Source: Stictocephala bisonia
Lineage: Eukaryota > Arthropoda > Insecta > Hemiptera > Membracidae
Direction of reading: 5' to 3'
Length of the DNA: 64,000 bases
NCBI GenBank assembly: GCA_035578905.1
Contig: JAQJVL010000282.1
Location: 620,001 to 684,000, forward strand
Shown here: in pieces, positions 47,342-60,600 of the stretch
Layout: each line of letters begins with the position of its first letter
Numbering within the stretch: the stretch's first letter is position 1
Notes under the pieces: generated by a model
Told to the model about the DNA's origin: nothing
Databases searched by the model: none
Seen by the model: only the letters and a program-made list of their open reading frames with translations
Translations under genes and position numbers: made by a program

Positions 47342-49135
47342 TCAATGATACGCTTGACTCTTATGAGGCTTTACTATATAGCTCGTCAACACCCGTCCTT
47401 ACTGAGTTCACGCTGTCGGGAGACCCATCACTTAAAGCGATCGTCGAGTTGTCCCCCATGTTTTAATTAGTTGTGAAAGTGCTAACGCCAATGGAATCCC
47501 TATGTGGGTGACGATCGAGGAAGCCGGTCGAAGTGAGCGTGCAATGTGCAGTAGATGCAACCGGATCAGATACATTATGCAACTCTGTGGGTTTCCGGGT
47601 CGTGTGCTCCTCAATGTGCTGCCACCCGTCGCATCAGTCACACGTGTCCATTGTTGCCGAGTGAAAATTCTCTTTAGATTGATGTTTTATTACAACAATG
47701 ATATTGTTATCAGTTAACTAACATTTTACTATCGTAAACTGGCTGGTGAATCTCACTAAATCACGTAGAAAAAAACAGAGATCTCTTTCTTATGGCTGCA
47801 GCGAACGCCTCAGTAGCTGTTATAAATGTATTACAACTAACGTACATCTTTATACATCTGTTTCTTTCTTCCCTGTGACAGTGTTCAAAGAGAAATTTAT
47901 TTCATAAATTATGAAAAATATTCTAATTTGTTATCAAGACGTGTTCAGAAAATGAATGAACATCAAACGTAACCAAAACATAGCACATTATAATTTAATT
48001 ATAAAAAAGTAAATAAATAATCAATCAATTGAAATTTTTAAGAAATCTTGGTTAGTCACATTTTACCTGGTTTGACGATATTGATAACACCAAATGAAAT
48101 ATCAAAAAGGATTTTTTCTGGAGAGAATCAAATGTAATCTTTTATTGATATTATTTATTCGTGGTTAAATATTAATAAAAAATCGCCATAAAATATATCA
48201 TTAACAAATATATGATAAACAACAAATATTAACAATAATATAACCAAATATAACATATACAACTAAACGACAACAATTTTATCAAATATATATGAAGAAT
48301 ATTAACTAAAAGATATGCTTATGGAAACCCCATAACATTTTTTTTTCATGATTAATAAATCCTGGGCTATGTCCATTAGCACCAAACAAATATTTCACCA
48401 GAACTCTCTTTACATAAGAGGAGGGGGGGGGGAGATAAAGAGGCAAACCGGCTTTGACTTGTTTGTCTGAACATAACCTAAACCTGTTTTGAATTCGACT
48501 TCATTTCACACAAATTCATTGGTCCTTTATACTACTGTACAACCACAATAATTTTATGATTGATTATTACTCGAATTATTAAATTAATATACGTAGATAA
48601 TTAGAATATAGAATACATTTATTTAGTTATTTTACAAACATCTTTAAAACGTAATATACTCAAACAACATAACAATTTCGTTTTTTTAATTATAAGTGCA
48701 TATAGCCTTCACAGTCTAAACGTCACCTCTTAACTACTTATTACTAAAATAAATTAAATAACAACTCTACAACAAAGTCCCGGTTTGTATGTACTATCCT
48801 TTAGTACAAAAAGATCAAAAATATTTATTTAATAACATTGAGTGGTACGTAATTAGGTTTACCCAGTGGAAATGTCATTAGATTCTCTCCAGACCAGATG
48901 GGACTTGAGCCAGGCTGACAGGTACCTCTACATAATTGATTGTTGGGTTAGGCCGACAACAGAACCCTTTTTACTCTAATTGATTATTAATTAATCTAAA
49001 TCAACTATTTCAAAGCTAAATCAGATATTTATTTATTCAAACACCAAAATGCCATCAAACAGTGTACATCCTTTCGGAATTGTTAACTCGTCTAATTTAT
49101 GTATTAGTAGGCTACACCATCAATAGTCGGCTCTA
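47342..49135. other. AT-rich DNA with one MITE fragment
   Basis: Apart from the MITE copy at 47762 and a G run near 48423, nothing recognisable. The GC-richer piece at about 47430-47640 shows no secure exon. Confidence 0.4.
47762..47877 (-). mobile_element. MITE, CACAGAG family, copy 4 (internally deleted)
   Basis: The minus strand starts CACAGGGAAGAAAGAAACAG, then AAAGATGTACGTTAGTTGTA and GAGGCGTTCGCTGCAGCCAT, and ends in an A-rich inverted terminus. 116 bp, with no clear target duplication. Confidence 0.6.
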
Positions 49136-49520
49136 CAGTTGTGGCGTAGTGGTGTAATCCAGCAACTTGGGGACAAAGTGTGGAGATTGTAGGCGATAGG
49201 TTTTATGATCGGCCCTTCTTAATACAGACATGGTGTCCGCTCAATGTGTGCCATTGACGTGGACACCACTAGAGAAGTCTGAGATAGCCATGTTGGGTTG
49301 TAGTCAAGGTTTAGATGTTGTGTAGGGAAGAGAACTGTCAGGCTTGTCAGTTAGCTGGTAATCATACCAATACTAAATGGTTCGGATTCCATGTAAATCT
49401 GTAGAGTCCTTAGTTGCTCTAACTATTGAGCTAATAATAGATGGCCCTTTCTGAACATAAGTCGAACTTAGTTAGTAACCAGACTACACAGATCAACCAC
49501 ATTCATCTTATTAATCACGA
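49136..49520 (+). mobile_element. SINE-like repeat, family 1, copy 3
   Basis: The head TGTGGCGTAGTGGTGTAATC is tRNA-like, with a degenerate second box. The body shares GCCATTGACGTGGACACCAC, GTAGGGAAGAGAACTGTCAG, AGCTAATAATAGATGGCCC and TTAGTTAGTAACC with the copies at 18955 and 45866. Confidence 0.7.
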
Positions 49521-50457
49521 ATATTCGCCTTAAAATATGCACAAAGTTGTGTCGACATTCGCCAGCTCATATCTGAGAATTAATTTGTTGTGCTCTAGAA
49601 TAATCTTTACCCTTGATTATATCACTTACAAATATATTTCTCTGTCATAGGAATATTAGTTCTAGTAATTTCGTTAGTTTGTAAGGTCTGCCACTTCTGC
49701 TAGTTTAAACTGTGTTACATTTACAAGAGCTACATTGGCGCTCCACAATGGATAAAAAAAAAACACCTAATCATTAGATACACAAAATTTAGCATTAGAT
49801 GACAGATTATTTTAATTTTTTTTCTTTTTTCATTGTGGGACAAAAAGTAAGTTAGTGCGTAATTATTTGAAAATTTAGTTTAATGTGTATTTATTGTTTA
49901 TTTTAGCAAAGTTTATTTCTTGTTATTATTATTTTATAACACAAAGCATTTTTGTTTTTATTTATTTTTTATTTAAAAATCAATCATAGTGCTGAAGTTT
50001 TCTTAGAATACAAGTCTATCTATTCTCATAATTATATATATTTGTTATTTTTGTAAAAATCACTTTTGTTATTAACTCAAATCAAGCTTTGCATTTGAGT
50101 ACTACATATTACTGTATTTTTCTAAATCCAAAGAAATAGTGTACATCGATCTAATGTCAGCTGGGCGTTGATGAGATGAAGGTTAGTGGTACAAATTGTG
50201 TAGCGGTTTTATTTCACTCTTTGTCACTGTATTTATATTTATTTAAATTAATGAAACAAACATCAACTTACAAACTAACGATCATTGAAGCTCGTAATAC
50301 ATTTTGTTACGATTCATGTATTTTCATTTGATTTTATTTATGACCCAGAGCCCCAAATGTTTTAACTGTTAGCAGTATTGAAATTACCCCAGTAGAAAGT
50401 CAATGAACTGTATAGAGAATGGAATATCGCTGAGCACACAACCATTGTATTGAAACC
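49521..50457. other. AT-rich DNA, no gene recognised
   Basis: No recognisable feature. Confidence 0.4.
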
Positions 50458-50649
50458 GCTGAACCGTACAAAGGCAGGCAAACAGCTCAATCGGCAGTGC
50501 TGCCGTACTTGTCCCTTGCAAAAGCTCTAAATTGCTCAGTTGAAATGGAAACGCTGAATCGTACAAAGGCAGGCAAACGGCTCAATCGGCAGTGCTGCCG
50601 TACTTGTCCCTTGCAAAAGCTCTAAATTGCTCAGTTGAAATGGAAACGC
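50458..50649. repeat. 96-bp tandem duplication
   Basis: Two copies, recognisable by CGTACAAAGGCAGGCAAAC at 50465 and 50561, then TCAATCGGCAGTGCTGCCGT in each, with about two differences. A diverged start precedes the first copy. Confidence 0.93.
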
Positions 50650-52435
50650 TGAAGTTTTCAATTCTTGTACGATGGAAAGTTGATAGAAACCCCTGTCTTT
50701 AAACATGCAACCTGAGGTAAGCTAGTGAGTAAATTTCTTGAGTTAACCGTTTGTGTCTTTCTCACTAGATAATGAAACCAGACTTGTAACATGTCGTCAT
50801 TACTCGGGGGTTGACGTAGTCTTTCCTCTCTCTTTACTTTCACATTCACTTCCTTAACTATGCTAATTAATTATTTATGTTTTTTTTTACGGTAACTTTA
50901 TACGTGTTGTCTACCAGTACCAGTGCAAGGAATTGCAATATGATGCCCGCTTCGTGCTTGCATTTTAGCACTCATTAGCCATTCTCAGCATTCGATTTCT
51001 GAGTCAATTAAGTGCTCAAACGAAACTGGTCCTGTTGTAAAAGCCAAAAGGTTGGTATCACTGGTTAATGACTGCTGATTTCTTTTCGGCGAGTAAATTA
51101 ACTGTTTTCCCATCGAGTAAGGGGTTATAAAGATTTCTACACCCGCCACTCTAACCGTTGATTCAGATCAAGCAGGAAAATATCATTTTAGGGAAAATTA
51201 TATTCCTGAAATGTTATTTCTGCCATTATTATATTCAGTTATGTAAAACAAATAATGTAACAGATATTAAGTGTACTGTTAGTGTGATTTTATTGTTAGG
51301 CCTTTAAGAGGTCTAACTGTACACTGAACTGACGTAGATACGTCTAGATGACAGCATTTCCCCTCTTATTCGACTTAAGTATGACATTATAATTCGTTCG
51401 GGGTTCCATTTTTTAAATGTTGAATTGCCCCTGCTGCTATATTATTTTTGAAATATGGGTGAGAATCGTATTCATCCCAAATATTACAATTTGAGTCATT
51501 TAGGTATTCCGCAATTAAGGGATGTATACGTAAATTGTTTGCGTTAAACAATTAAAAATATGATAAAGGACTTGTGGGGCGCCCTTGTACGTATGTTCTT
51601 CCTCCCTGGGGAGCGCTCTGGGGACTCCAACCAGGCATATTTCATACTTTGCACTTTTTCTTCTCAGATCTTTTGAAAACATTATGATCCTTTGAAAAAC
51701 TCAAGTTTGTCCGATTTTTACAAATAGTCAACCATTTTTACCACAGTATTATATATATATATTATGGGTAAGAGGCTAGATTTGTTTCTTTCACCTCACT
51801 TGATTTTCTTTAAAAGACGTTCAATGTTTGAGTTGTTATAGTTTAAAGGCAGTTCATTACTATTCATTTCTAGGACAGTGTTTTACATCTACTTATGACT
51901 TTCATATTTATGCCTGGTGACAAAAATATGTAAACATCCGTAATCCCTTTGACAATATAATAAACATTGTATAAATCTGTTTATTGTAGTTTTATCATCA
52001 ACAATCCATTGCCAGTAGAACCGTTTAGAGAAATAACAACTTTTGTTTGCTGGATAAAGTAAATGGTCAGTAATTTCAAACTAAAATATCATAGTCATTA
52101 ACGTCCTCTTATGTTAAAAACTAAATTAGTGATTTGTTTGATATGTATACAGTATCTATGAAAGTACGCGTGATATCTCTTTAGTTTAAATTGTCTTTAC
52201 TACCGGTACTATACATAGTACCGTGAGAATACATTCTGAGTGAGAGGTGTTTTAAATCATGAAAAAATGTGTCTAAAATAAACCGAATTAAAAAAACCAC
52301 ACCATATTCACAGAGCAAGTAATACAAATCTAGTGGATATAGACCCTCTTGTGGCGAAGCCGGCCGTCACCACCAAAATGGCTCCCCGCTCCACTTACGT
52401 CCACGAGTATAGAGCGTCGAGTGCTAGTGCGTAGT
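50650..52435. other. Intergenic DNA, no gene recognised
   Basis: Mostly AT-rich. A GC-rich patch at 52335-52430 next to the LINE fragment has no clear coding pattern. Confidence 0.4.
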
Positions 52436-52766
52436 GCAGGACTTTTCTCAACATAAAAAAACATTCAATATTATTAAAAAAAACTCCAATGTGCATTCCT
52501 ATGACACCAGGCATACTAATAAATTGGAAATCAAACAATATAAATATCACAAATCACACAAGAACTTCATCTACATAAAAATAAAACTATACAACTCTTT
52601 GTCAGCTTATGTAAAATTGAAGAATTCTTTGAACTAATGAAGAAAAATCCTGCAGTACTATAATTTGTTATACACTAATATATTTTATATTAGTATATGT
52701 ATTTTATATTCTATACAATTTTATACATCAAATGATGTGAATAAAGTATTATTATTATATTCATAG
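52436..52766 (+). mobile_element. LINE 3' end (Jockey-like), 5'-truncated
   Basis: The plus strand encodes HSYDTRHTNKLEIKQYKYH and FIYIKIKLYNSLSAYVKLK, the C-terminal pattern of a Jockey-group reverse transcriptase, then a stop near 52637. A short 3' end follows: GATGTGAATAAAGTATTATT with an (ATT)n tail. It differs in sequence from the LINE ends at 11851 and 59411, so it is another family. Confidence 0.7.
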
Positions 52767-52952
52767 CTTACATATATTTTATATTTATATGATATATTCA
52801 AAAATTATACGAACTTATTTTTCACTTCTGCCACTTTACCACATAATACAAAGAAAAATAATTGTCCTAAAATCAAAATCTTATGATATCATGAAATCTC
52901 ATTGAACTGCCTGAAACTTTTTCGCCGACAACATTTCTCAGACCAAAAAATG

Positions 52953-53882
52953 TCGGCATGTATGCAGGTCGCAGCCCACAGCCTGTTGGCGCCCAAACTT
53001 ATCCTGGTACTGCAAGTCCAAATCCCCCGAATCTTAGTTGACGTGCAAGATCACCCCCTGCGCAATGCAGTACGTCCGGCTGCCCGATACAGTCCCTTAT
53101 GTACGTCACAACGCACAGATTTTAGGTGGCCAAAGTTATCCTGGCACTACTAGTTCATATTCCCCGGATGTTACTTACTTGACGTGCAGTATGGTGGCTA
53201 ATGGCGCCAACTCCTGGACAGCGACACGACACAGAGAAGCCCGTATGCTGGTGGCAGCCCACAGACTGTAGGTGCCCAAGCTTGTCCTGGAACTACAAAT
53301 AAGATCAAATTCCCCGAATGTTGCATCACGTACATTATGATGCCAACGCCTGTACAATGCAGTACGGCCGGCCGCACGACACAGAGGCCTGTATGCAGGT
53401 CGCAGCCCACAGGCTGTAGGTGCCCAAGCTTGTCCTGGAACTACAAGTAAGATCAAATTCCCTGAATGTTGCTTCACGTACATTATGATGCCAACGCCTG
53501 TACATTGCAGTACGGCCGGCCGCACGACACAGAGGCCTGTATGCAGGTCGCAGCCCACAGGCTGTAGGCGTCCTAGCTTGTCCTGGAACTACAAGTAAGA
53601 TCAAATTCCCCGAATGTTGCTTCACGTACATTATGATGCCAACGCCTGTACATTGCAGTACGGCCGGCCGCACGACACAGAGGCCTGTATGCAGGTCGCA
53701 GCCCACAGGCTGTAGGCGTCCAAGCTTGTCCTGGAACTACAAGTAAGATCAAATTCCCCGAATGTTGCTTCACGTACATTCTGATGCCAACGCCTGTACA
53801 TTGCAGTACGGCCGGCCGCACGACACAGAGGCCTGTATGCAGGTCGCAGCCCACAGGCTGTAGGCGCCCAAACCTGTCCTGG
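52953..53882. repeat. 148-bp GC-rich satellite, about 6 copies
   Basis: Unit with CAGGTCGCAGCCCACAGGCT, CTTGTCCTGGAACTACAAGT and CAGTACGGCCGGCCGCACGA. GAGGCCT recurs at 53384, 53532, 53680 and 53828. The two leftmost copies (52953-53220) are strongly diverged. Open frames across it follow from composition. Confidence 0.95.
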
Positions 53883-55633
53883 CTAACGGTACATACACAG
53901 ACACCGCAACCGGCCCCTCTGCCCACTTGTTGCCTTGCAATCTGTCGAGTGAAGGTGCAACATCGATTGGGTTAAATCGATATCACGATCGGACCGTTAC
54001 GATAAGCACATGTGTGGGCTCTCCACGTCACATCATATTGATTACTTTAGTGTGACTTCTTATACAGCATCGCAACAGCCACAAACATAAGATACAGACT
54101 GATACATTAACCTAAACTAACTGGACGGAATATAACGTTTAAAAACTGAATTACGCAATCTAATTAAATTGTATTGCAATTCCTTGGCGATTTTGACATC
54201 CCTCAGTTTTTTAACATGAGAGCTTGTTTGCAGTCTCAAAAAGTGAGCATAGTAAATACTCAGGGCGTGGTTGTCTTGCCAAAAACGTTCATAATTTTGG
54301 AATTGTGACAACCCTAATTGTGTATTATGTAAATTATCTTATGTTACGTACAACAACCGTATTATGTATCGTTATAAATATTTAAAAAATAGTTATTGTC
54401 AAATACTCTGTTGTTTATATATGAAGAATGTGATTATTTTAAAGTAATATTATTTCCTGAAGAAGAGATCAAACTCTTAACCCACCCATTTTTAATGTTT
54501 TGTAGAAAATATTGCTAGGTTTTCCTTGCATATGGAATTCGTAATAAGTATGAAATCATAGAAAACATATAACTTACGTTTTCCCTAAAAGTACGAGAGT
54601 GCAGATTCTTAAAATGTCTTTAAAGGGTTTACTACAGACTGCTTGAGATTTTGAGTGTTTGTAAACATGAACCACCTGTTACCTTTGTAAATTTAATAAT
54701 AATAAGTCTTACTATTTACAACAGGTGTCAATAACATATTTTTTTAATTTTTTATTAATTATGACTTTGGGACTGTCGAAAATGAAAGTATTATGATAAG
54801 AAATTGTTAAAGGTGATATCTAATCTACTGGCATTGACTTTATTTTTTTCTTTCACGTGGTTTGTTTGAAAGTATTAACAATTTGTTTTTATAATGGTAA
54901 CTTTTATTCTTTTCTCGATAATTTTTGTGTTTCGTTTTTGTCCTTAGTCCTTAAAAAGTTTCAACTCCGAACTACTTGAGTATTTTAAAAGTGAACGTTA
55001 TCTTGTGTTAATGTGCATTTAAAGTCATAAAAGCGAAATTGTTTCCAGTAAATATTTGCTTGTCATTTTGCGTGTTCGATACAAGTTGATAGACTTTTCT
55101 TACACACAACTCTTTCGGTATAGATGATAGTACAGAGAAGTTGGTAGGTGTCAAGCCGGGCAGACCGTTATCTTAATGTATGCGTAAGCCTACAGTGGAA
55201 GGTGGGTTTACTCATACCACTACTGGTGTATTTTTTGTAGGTTATGTGGTTGTAGTGCCTAGAATGTTGTGCACTGGGCACTATCGGTGAAGTAGACGGG
55301 CAATGGGGCCAAACATTGGAAAGGTGGATAATTTGTGTGTTAGTATAAATAAATATATTACAACTAAGTGTTTATTAATGTCACAAACATTGTGGCAAGC
55401 AGACAAGTAAAACATCATACAAAACAAGTTGCATACAATATAAGTTTAAGATGGTACTACATTATTATGTTGATCGATTTCATTAAACCACGTTTACCAT
55501 CCATTTAGTGTTCTGTTGTATGCAGTTTGTAAACATAGCTTACAGACATTTGTCATCCACCATAAATTGATGTAATATTTGTGACGTTGTGTGTTATTCT
55601 ACTTAAAACATTCTACCCACAATTACATTACTG
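53883..55633. other. AT-rich DNA, no gene recognised
   Basis: A minus-strand 64-codon frame at 54117-54311 (VKKLRDVKIAKELQYNLIRL) has no family support. Confidence 0.4.
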
Positions 55634-56252
55634 TTGCCCCTCTCAAATGCATTGGAGTATGGACCCCTCTCAAATAAACTGGGTTATGGATCCCTCCCAA
55701 ATGCAGTGGGTTATGGGACCCTCTCAAATGCACTGGGTTATGGACATCCCCAAATACACTGGGTTATGGACTCTTCTCAAATGCACTCGGTTATGGATCC
55801 CTCTCAAATTCACTGGGGTTTGGATACCTCTCAAATTCACTGGGGTTTGGATCCCTCTCAAATGCACTGGGTTATGGATATCATCTAATACATTGGGTTA
55901 TGGACCCCTCTCAAATGCACTGGGTTATGGACCCATCCCAAATACATTGGGTTATGGACCCCTCTCAAATGCACTGGGTTATGGACCCATCCCAAATACA
56001 TTGGGTTATGGACCCCTCTCAAATTCACTAGGGTTTGGATCACTCTCAAATGCACTGGGTTATGGACCCCTCCCAAATACATTGGGTTATGGACCCCTCT
56101 TAAATACACTGGGTTATGGACCCCTCTTAAATACACTGGGTTATGGACCCCTCTCAAATGCACTGGATTATGGACATCCTCGAATACACTGGGTTATGGA
56201 CCCCTCTAAAATGTACTGGGGTTTGGACCCCTCTAAAATGCACTGGAAAATG
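55634..56252. repeat. 27-bp minisatellite, about 23 copies
   Basis: Unit CCCCTCTCAAATGCACTGGG TTATGGA. As 27 is nine codons, both strands stay open (plus-strand period DPSQMHWVM), which explains a spurious 246-codon frame. Confidence 0.95.
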
Positions 56253-56357
56253 TCCAGATACAGATATATATTGTGTTCCATCGGAAATGACCATTCTCCA
56301 CAGAGATCTGTATCCCTGTAACAAACAAAAAACATACCTTGTATCCCATTAGTTCAA

Positions 56358-57254
<897 letters not shown>

Positions 57255-57344
57255 TTAATTTTTATTGTGATGATTAAGAAATAACTAAGTCCAAGATCCT
57301 TGTACTCATTGTACTTCATTGAAACACCAATCTTCAAGATATTA

Positions 57345-57478
57345 TACTTGTGATGAGTGTAGATGAACGAGTGTAGTCTTGGTTACTAATATCGACTGAA
57401 CGGTCATTAAGTTACCTAATATCGGCCTAATAACTAAATGGTCTCCTCGAAGCTTATCTTGGAACCCGAACCACGTGG
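57345..57478 (-). mobile_element. SINE-like repeat, family 1, copy 4 (fragment)
   Basis: On the minus strand GGTTCCAAGATAAGC, GACCATTTAGTTATTAGGCC, CTTAATGACCGTTCAG and GACTACACTCGTTCATCTAC follow the family order. The head is missing. Confidence 0.55.
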
Positions 57479-57604
57479 TTTAATTTTATTTACTGCTTAG
57501 TAACAAGTCAAATACGTATACTTAATCCTCTCTCCAGAAAATATTGGAATCCATGCTACTGCACAATACAAGGCCCCACTCTCCAGTAGTGTGTGCCCTA
57601 TGGC

Positions 57605-58297
57605 TAGGTTTTGTACGTTCTGTGTCCGTGCTCGTACCGTACAAAGCAAAAACCTGGTATATGTCCGTATTTTTTATTCTTGTAGTATTAAAAATATATT
57701 TTAAATATTTAATATTGTAAAAAAAGACAAACGTGTATTTCTATTACTTTCCCGTCAAACGACAATTGTGAGAGGTTGTGTGTTGTCTGTATGATGACTC
57801 ATATGACACTTTTGTACTGAAAAAAATTTTCAAATCTTAAACTTGGCCGAAAACAAGTATGAACATTTTGAAAGAGTGTTGTAGTTTTCTCTTTCTCTAA
57901 ACGTATCGGCACCATTTGAATGAGTTTTTTTTACTAATGAAAAATGTCTGGACACCCGATGGAATAGATTTTTAGTGGAGAAGGTTGAAGCTATTCTAGG
58001 CATCAAAGCAAACAGTGACATGTCATGTACTGAATTCGTTGAGGCTATTAACAACAACGGTTCTTTACTTTAAAAGTATTCAACAAATTTTTTTTAATAT
58101 TGTATTACTTTTTGAAATCTTAAATTTTAGTTGTAATATTAAAAATCACAAAGCCATTAATATAATTTTCCCAATTTAACAACCCAAATCGCATATCATA
58201 AAAGATAGTTTACAACCAGCCCCCCCCCACCACCACCACCAGACCCCCATGTAAATCTGATGTCCGCATTTTACTATGAAATTTTATCGCAACCCTA
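57605..58297 (+). mobile_element. hAT relic A (family 2)
   Basis: Starts TAGGTTTTGTACG (a shortened terminus) and ends GCAACCCTA. It is flanked by CCTATGGC (57597-57604) and CCTATGGT (58298-58305), a 7/8 match for the 8-bp hAT target duplication. Its start and end are homologous, in reverse, to those of relic B at 59002-60749. It keeps only the C-terminal part of a transposase. Confidence 0.8.
57830..58075 (+). pseudogene. hAT transposase C-terminal remnant in relic A
   Basis: The plus strand shows VSAPFE, then a stop and a frame change, KNVWTP, another stop or shift, LVEKVEAILGIKANSDMSC and TEFVEAINNNGSLL. This order is the hAT dimerisation region around the catalytic Glu. The frame is broken at least twice and everything upstream is deleted. 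Clearly non-functional. Confidence 0.7.
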
Positions 58298-58305
58298 CCT
58301 ATGGT

Positions 58306-58993
58306 CAGTATTGATGGCTGCAATGAAAAGCTTGAGTGGTTCTGAAGTGGGATCCTTTGTCACCTTTAATCGTCGGCACTGTGACATATCGTTACGACAC
58401 TGTTGAAAGCAGTTGGTTAAGGATGTGTTGTACTACGTCGTGGAAGCCCTCAGATTGTTACCTTCATCTGTAAGACGAGTTAGTGTCAGACTATACAACA
58501 TCATTGCGGTGAACTTGTCATATTGTTGATGCCTGTAAGTAGTGTACGTGTGTTGATGTTTGTTTCCCCTTCATATCACCAGGTAGGATCCAGTGTGGTC
58601 TCGGACCTTGACCTTTCAACAGGAATATCAAGGTCGGAGCGTTCAGAACATGGAGTGTACCGCCCCCAACAAGGATTCGGCTCGCCAGTTTCCATGTGTT
58701 TTATTATTTAATGGTTACCGGTTAGCCCCAGTTGTCAGTGTCGAAGATGGGAAGATGGATGTAAGTACGTGCAGTTAGTCATACCGTAAAATATTTTCTT
58801 CTCTGTAATGCAAATGTATGTCTTTGGATTAACACGAGTTATCAGTATTTTTATCATTGATTTCGTTAATTTAGCGTGTGATGAACTGTTAAAACTCATA
58901 TGTAAAAACATTTGGTGGTAAATACTGTTCAATGTTTAGATGCCTTTTTGGTGTTGTACATTGTTTTCATCTCGTATTTTAAAGAACATGTGC
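58306..58993. other. Spacer between two hAT relics
   Basis: A GC-richer stretch (58575-58770) has an acceptor-like CATATCACCAG and a consensus GTAAGT at 58760, but no single frame joins them. No gene called. Confidence 0.4.
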
Positions 58994-59410
58994 CTAATAT
59001 ATAGGGTTGCCATACATTTTTATAGTAACACACGGACACCAGATATACTTGGGGGTCCGTTTTGAAGTGGGGGGGGGGGGGGTTATTTTGTAAACTTTAT
59101 TTTATGATATGCGGTTTGGGTTGTGGAATTGGGAAAATTATGTTAACGACATTGTGATATTTAGTAGTAATATTTATACTATATTCTATTTCAGAGAATT
59201 CGGAGAAGATTTCAGAGTAATATCATACTAACAAACATTTTTTGTATACCGTACCTTAAAAAGTATTTCATAAAGTTTAAGTTAAGTTGGCCGAACTCAA
59301 TAAATTTTCATAAATCTCCTTGAAAATGTTTAGGCAACACGTGTACTAGTTGTACTGGGTTAAGGCTGAAACCAGTCATATTTTCTTAGGAGATTAGTTT
59401 TATTAGTAAA

Positions 59411-59999
59411 GTATTCAGTATTCAGTTTATTCGTTCAAATGTACATTTACATAGAACACGTCAAATCTTTACAATACAATAATAAGTTTCTTGATTAGCA
59501 TGTTACGTGTTGGTATATATCATATAAATTAACATGTACGTATCACAACACTATAATGACTAGATGTTGAGTCAAATATTTATATGGTGATCGATTTCGT
59601 CCATCTATGTGGACATCTTCGGACCGACTGTCCGAAGATGTCCACATAGATGGACGAAATCGATCACCATATAAATATTTGACTCAACATCTAGTCATTA
59701 TAGTGTTGTGAGACATACATGTTAATTTATATAATACAATAATGTATAAATACAACGTTGTACAATAAATAATTAACTAATAAAAGGTAATACTAAAGTT
59801 CAATAAATTAACTAAGCTACGACTATAATACATTATTTAAAGAAACGTTTACATGCCACTTAAACTATTGTAATCGTAAAAACATTTTTCAATAAAATAG
59901 GTTTTTAACCTCATTTTAAAAATTGAGATCCTCCCGACATCACGGAGATCACTGGGCAGCTTATTTACCATTGTTTTTTTTACTAATGTCTAAAAAAAA
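59411..59999 (-). mobile_element. LINE 3' end (Jockey-like) inserted in hAT relic B
   Basis: The minus strand carries NKLPSDLRDVGRISIFKMRL, KTYFIEKCFYDYNSLSGM and a stop, the end of a Jockey-group reverse transcriptase. An AT-rich 3' region follows, ending AATAAACTGAATACTGAATA at 59411. Transposase homology stops at about 60000 where the LINE begins. The 3' region contains the palindrome at 59522-59732. Confidence 0.75.
59522..59732. repeat. 211-bp inverted repeat (103-bp arms, 5-bp loop)
   Basis: The arms 59522-59624 and 59630-59732 are reverse complements with two mismatches seen (near 59539 and 59542). The centre is GGAC CGACT GTCC. The DNA or RNA could fold into a long hairpin. Confidence 0.95.
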
Positions 60000-60240
60000 T
60001 CAGTACACGACATGTCACTCACTGTTAACTTTCATGTTCAGAATAGCTTCGACCTTATCTATTGACAATTTATTCCGATCGGACTAAATTGAAAATCAGA
60101 CATTTTTCAGTTATGAAAAAACTAGTTAAAAACCCCAGTAACTACTGGTGCCGAAGTACCCTGAAGCGAAAGAGGAAACTCCAAATCTCTGTAAAATGTT
60201 CACTTATTCTCGGTCAAGTTAAACAGTCGAAACAATTATT
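60000..60240 (-). pseudogene. hAT transposase C-terminal remnant in relic B
   Basis: The minus strand aligns with relic A: CTTGACCGAGAATAAGTGAA, CTTCGGCACCAG, GAAAAATGTCTG, AAGGTCGAAGCTATTCTGAA and GACATGTCGTGTACTGA. It is more decayed than A at the frame level. It ends where the LINE was inserted. Confidence 0.6.
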
Positions 60241-60600
60241 TTTTTTTTTTACAGGGAGGAAGTGTGTGATAGTATGATCTAAAGTACACATTATATGAGT
60301 CAACATTCAACACTCAACTTTGCACGATTCTCGATTGCCCAAAGTAATAGTAATACATGTTTTTTTACAGGGAGGAAGTGTGTGATAGTATGATCTAAAG
60401 TACACATTATATGAGTCAACATTCAACACTCAACTTTGCACGATTCTCGATTGCCCAAAGTAATAGTAATACATGTTTTTTTTACAGGGAGGAAGTGTGT
60501 GATAGTATGATCTAAAGTACACATTATATGAGTCAACATTCAACACTCAACTTTGCACGATTCTCGATTGCCCAAAGTAATAGTAATACATGTTTTTTTT
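60240..60600. repeat. 116/117-bp tandem triplication inside hAT relic B
   Basis: ACAGGGAGGAAGTGTGTGAT recurs at 60251, 60367 and 60484. The units are nearly identical and differ mainly in T-run length. The corresponding segment is single-copy in relic A (57725-57830, reverse orientation). Confidence 0.93.

Noticed and set aside
53038..53926. Frames of 60-127 codons in GC-rich DNA
   Set aside because: They track the 148-bp satellite on both strands.
55581..56321. 246-codon frame on the plus strand
   Set aside because: Translation of a 27-bp minisatellite; both strands are open equally.
58575..58770. Exon between CATATCACCAG and GTAAGT
   Set aside because: The frame open after the acceptor (VGSSVVSDLDLS) stops before the donor, and the frame open at the donor has a TAG just after the acceptor.
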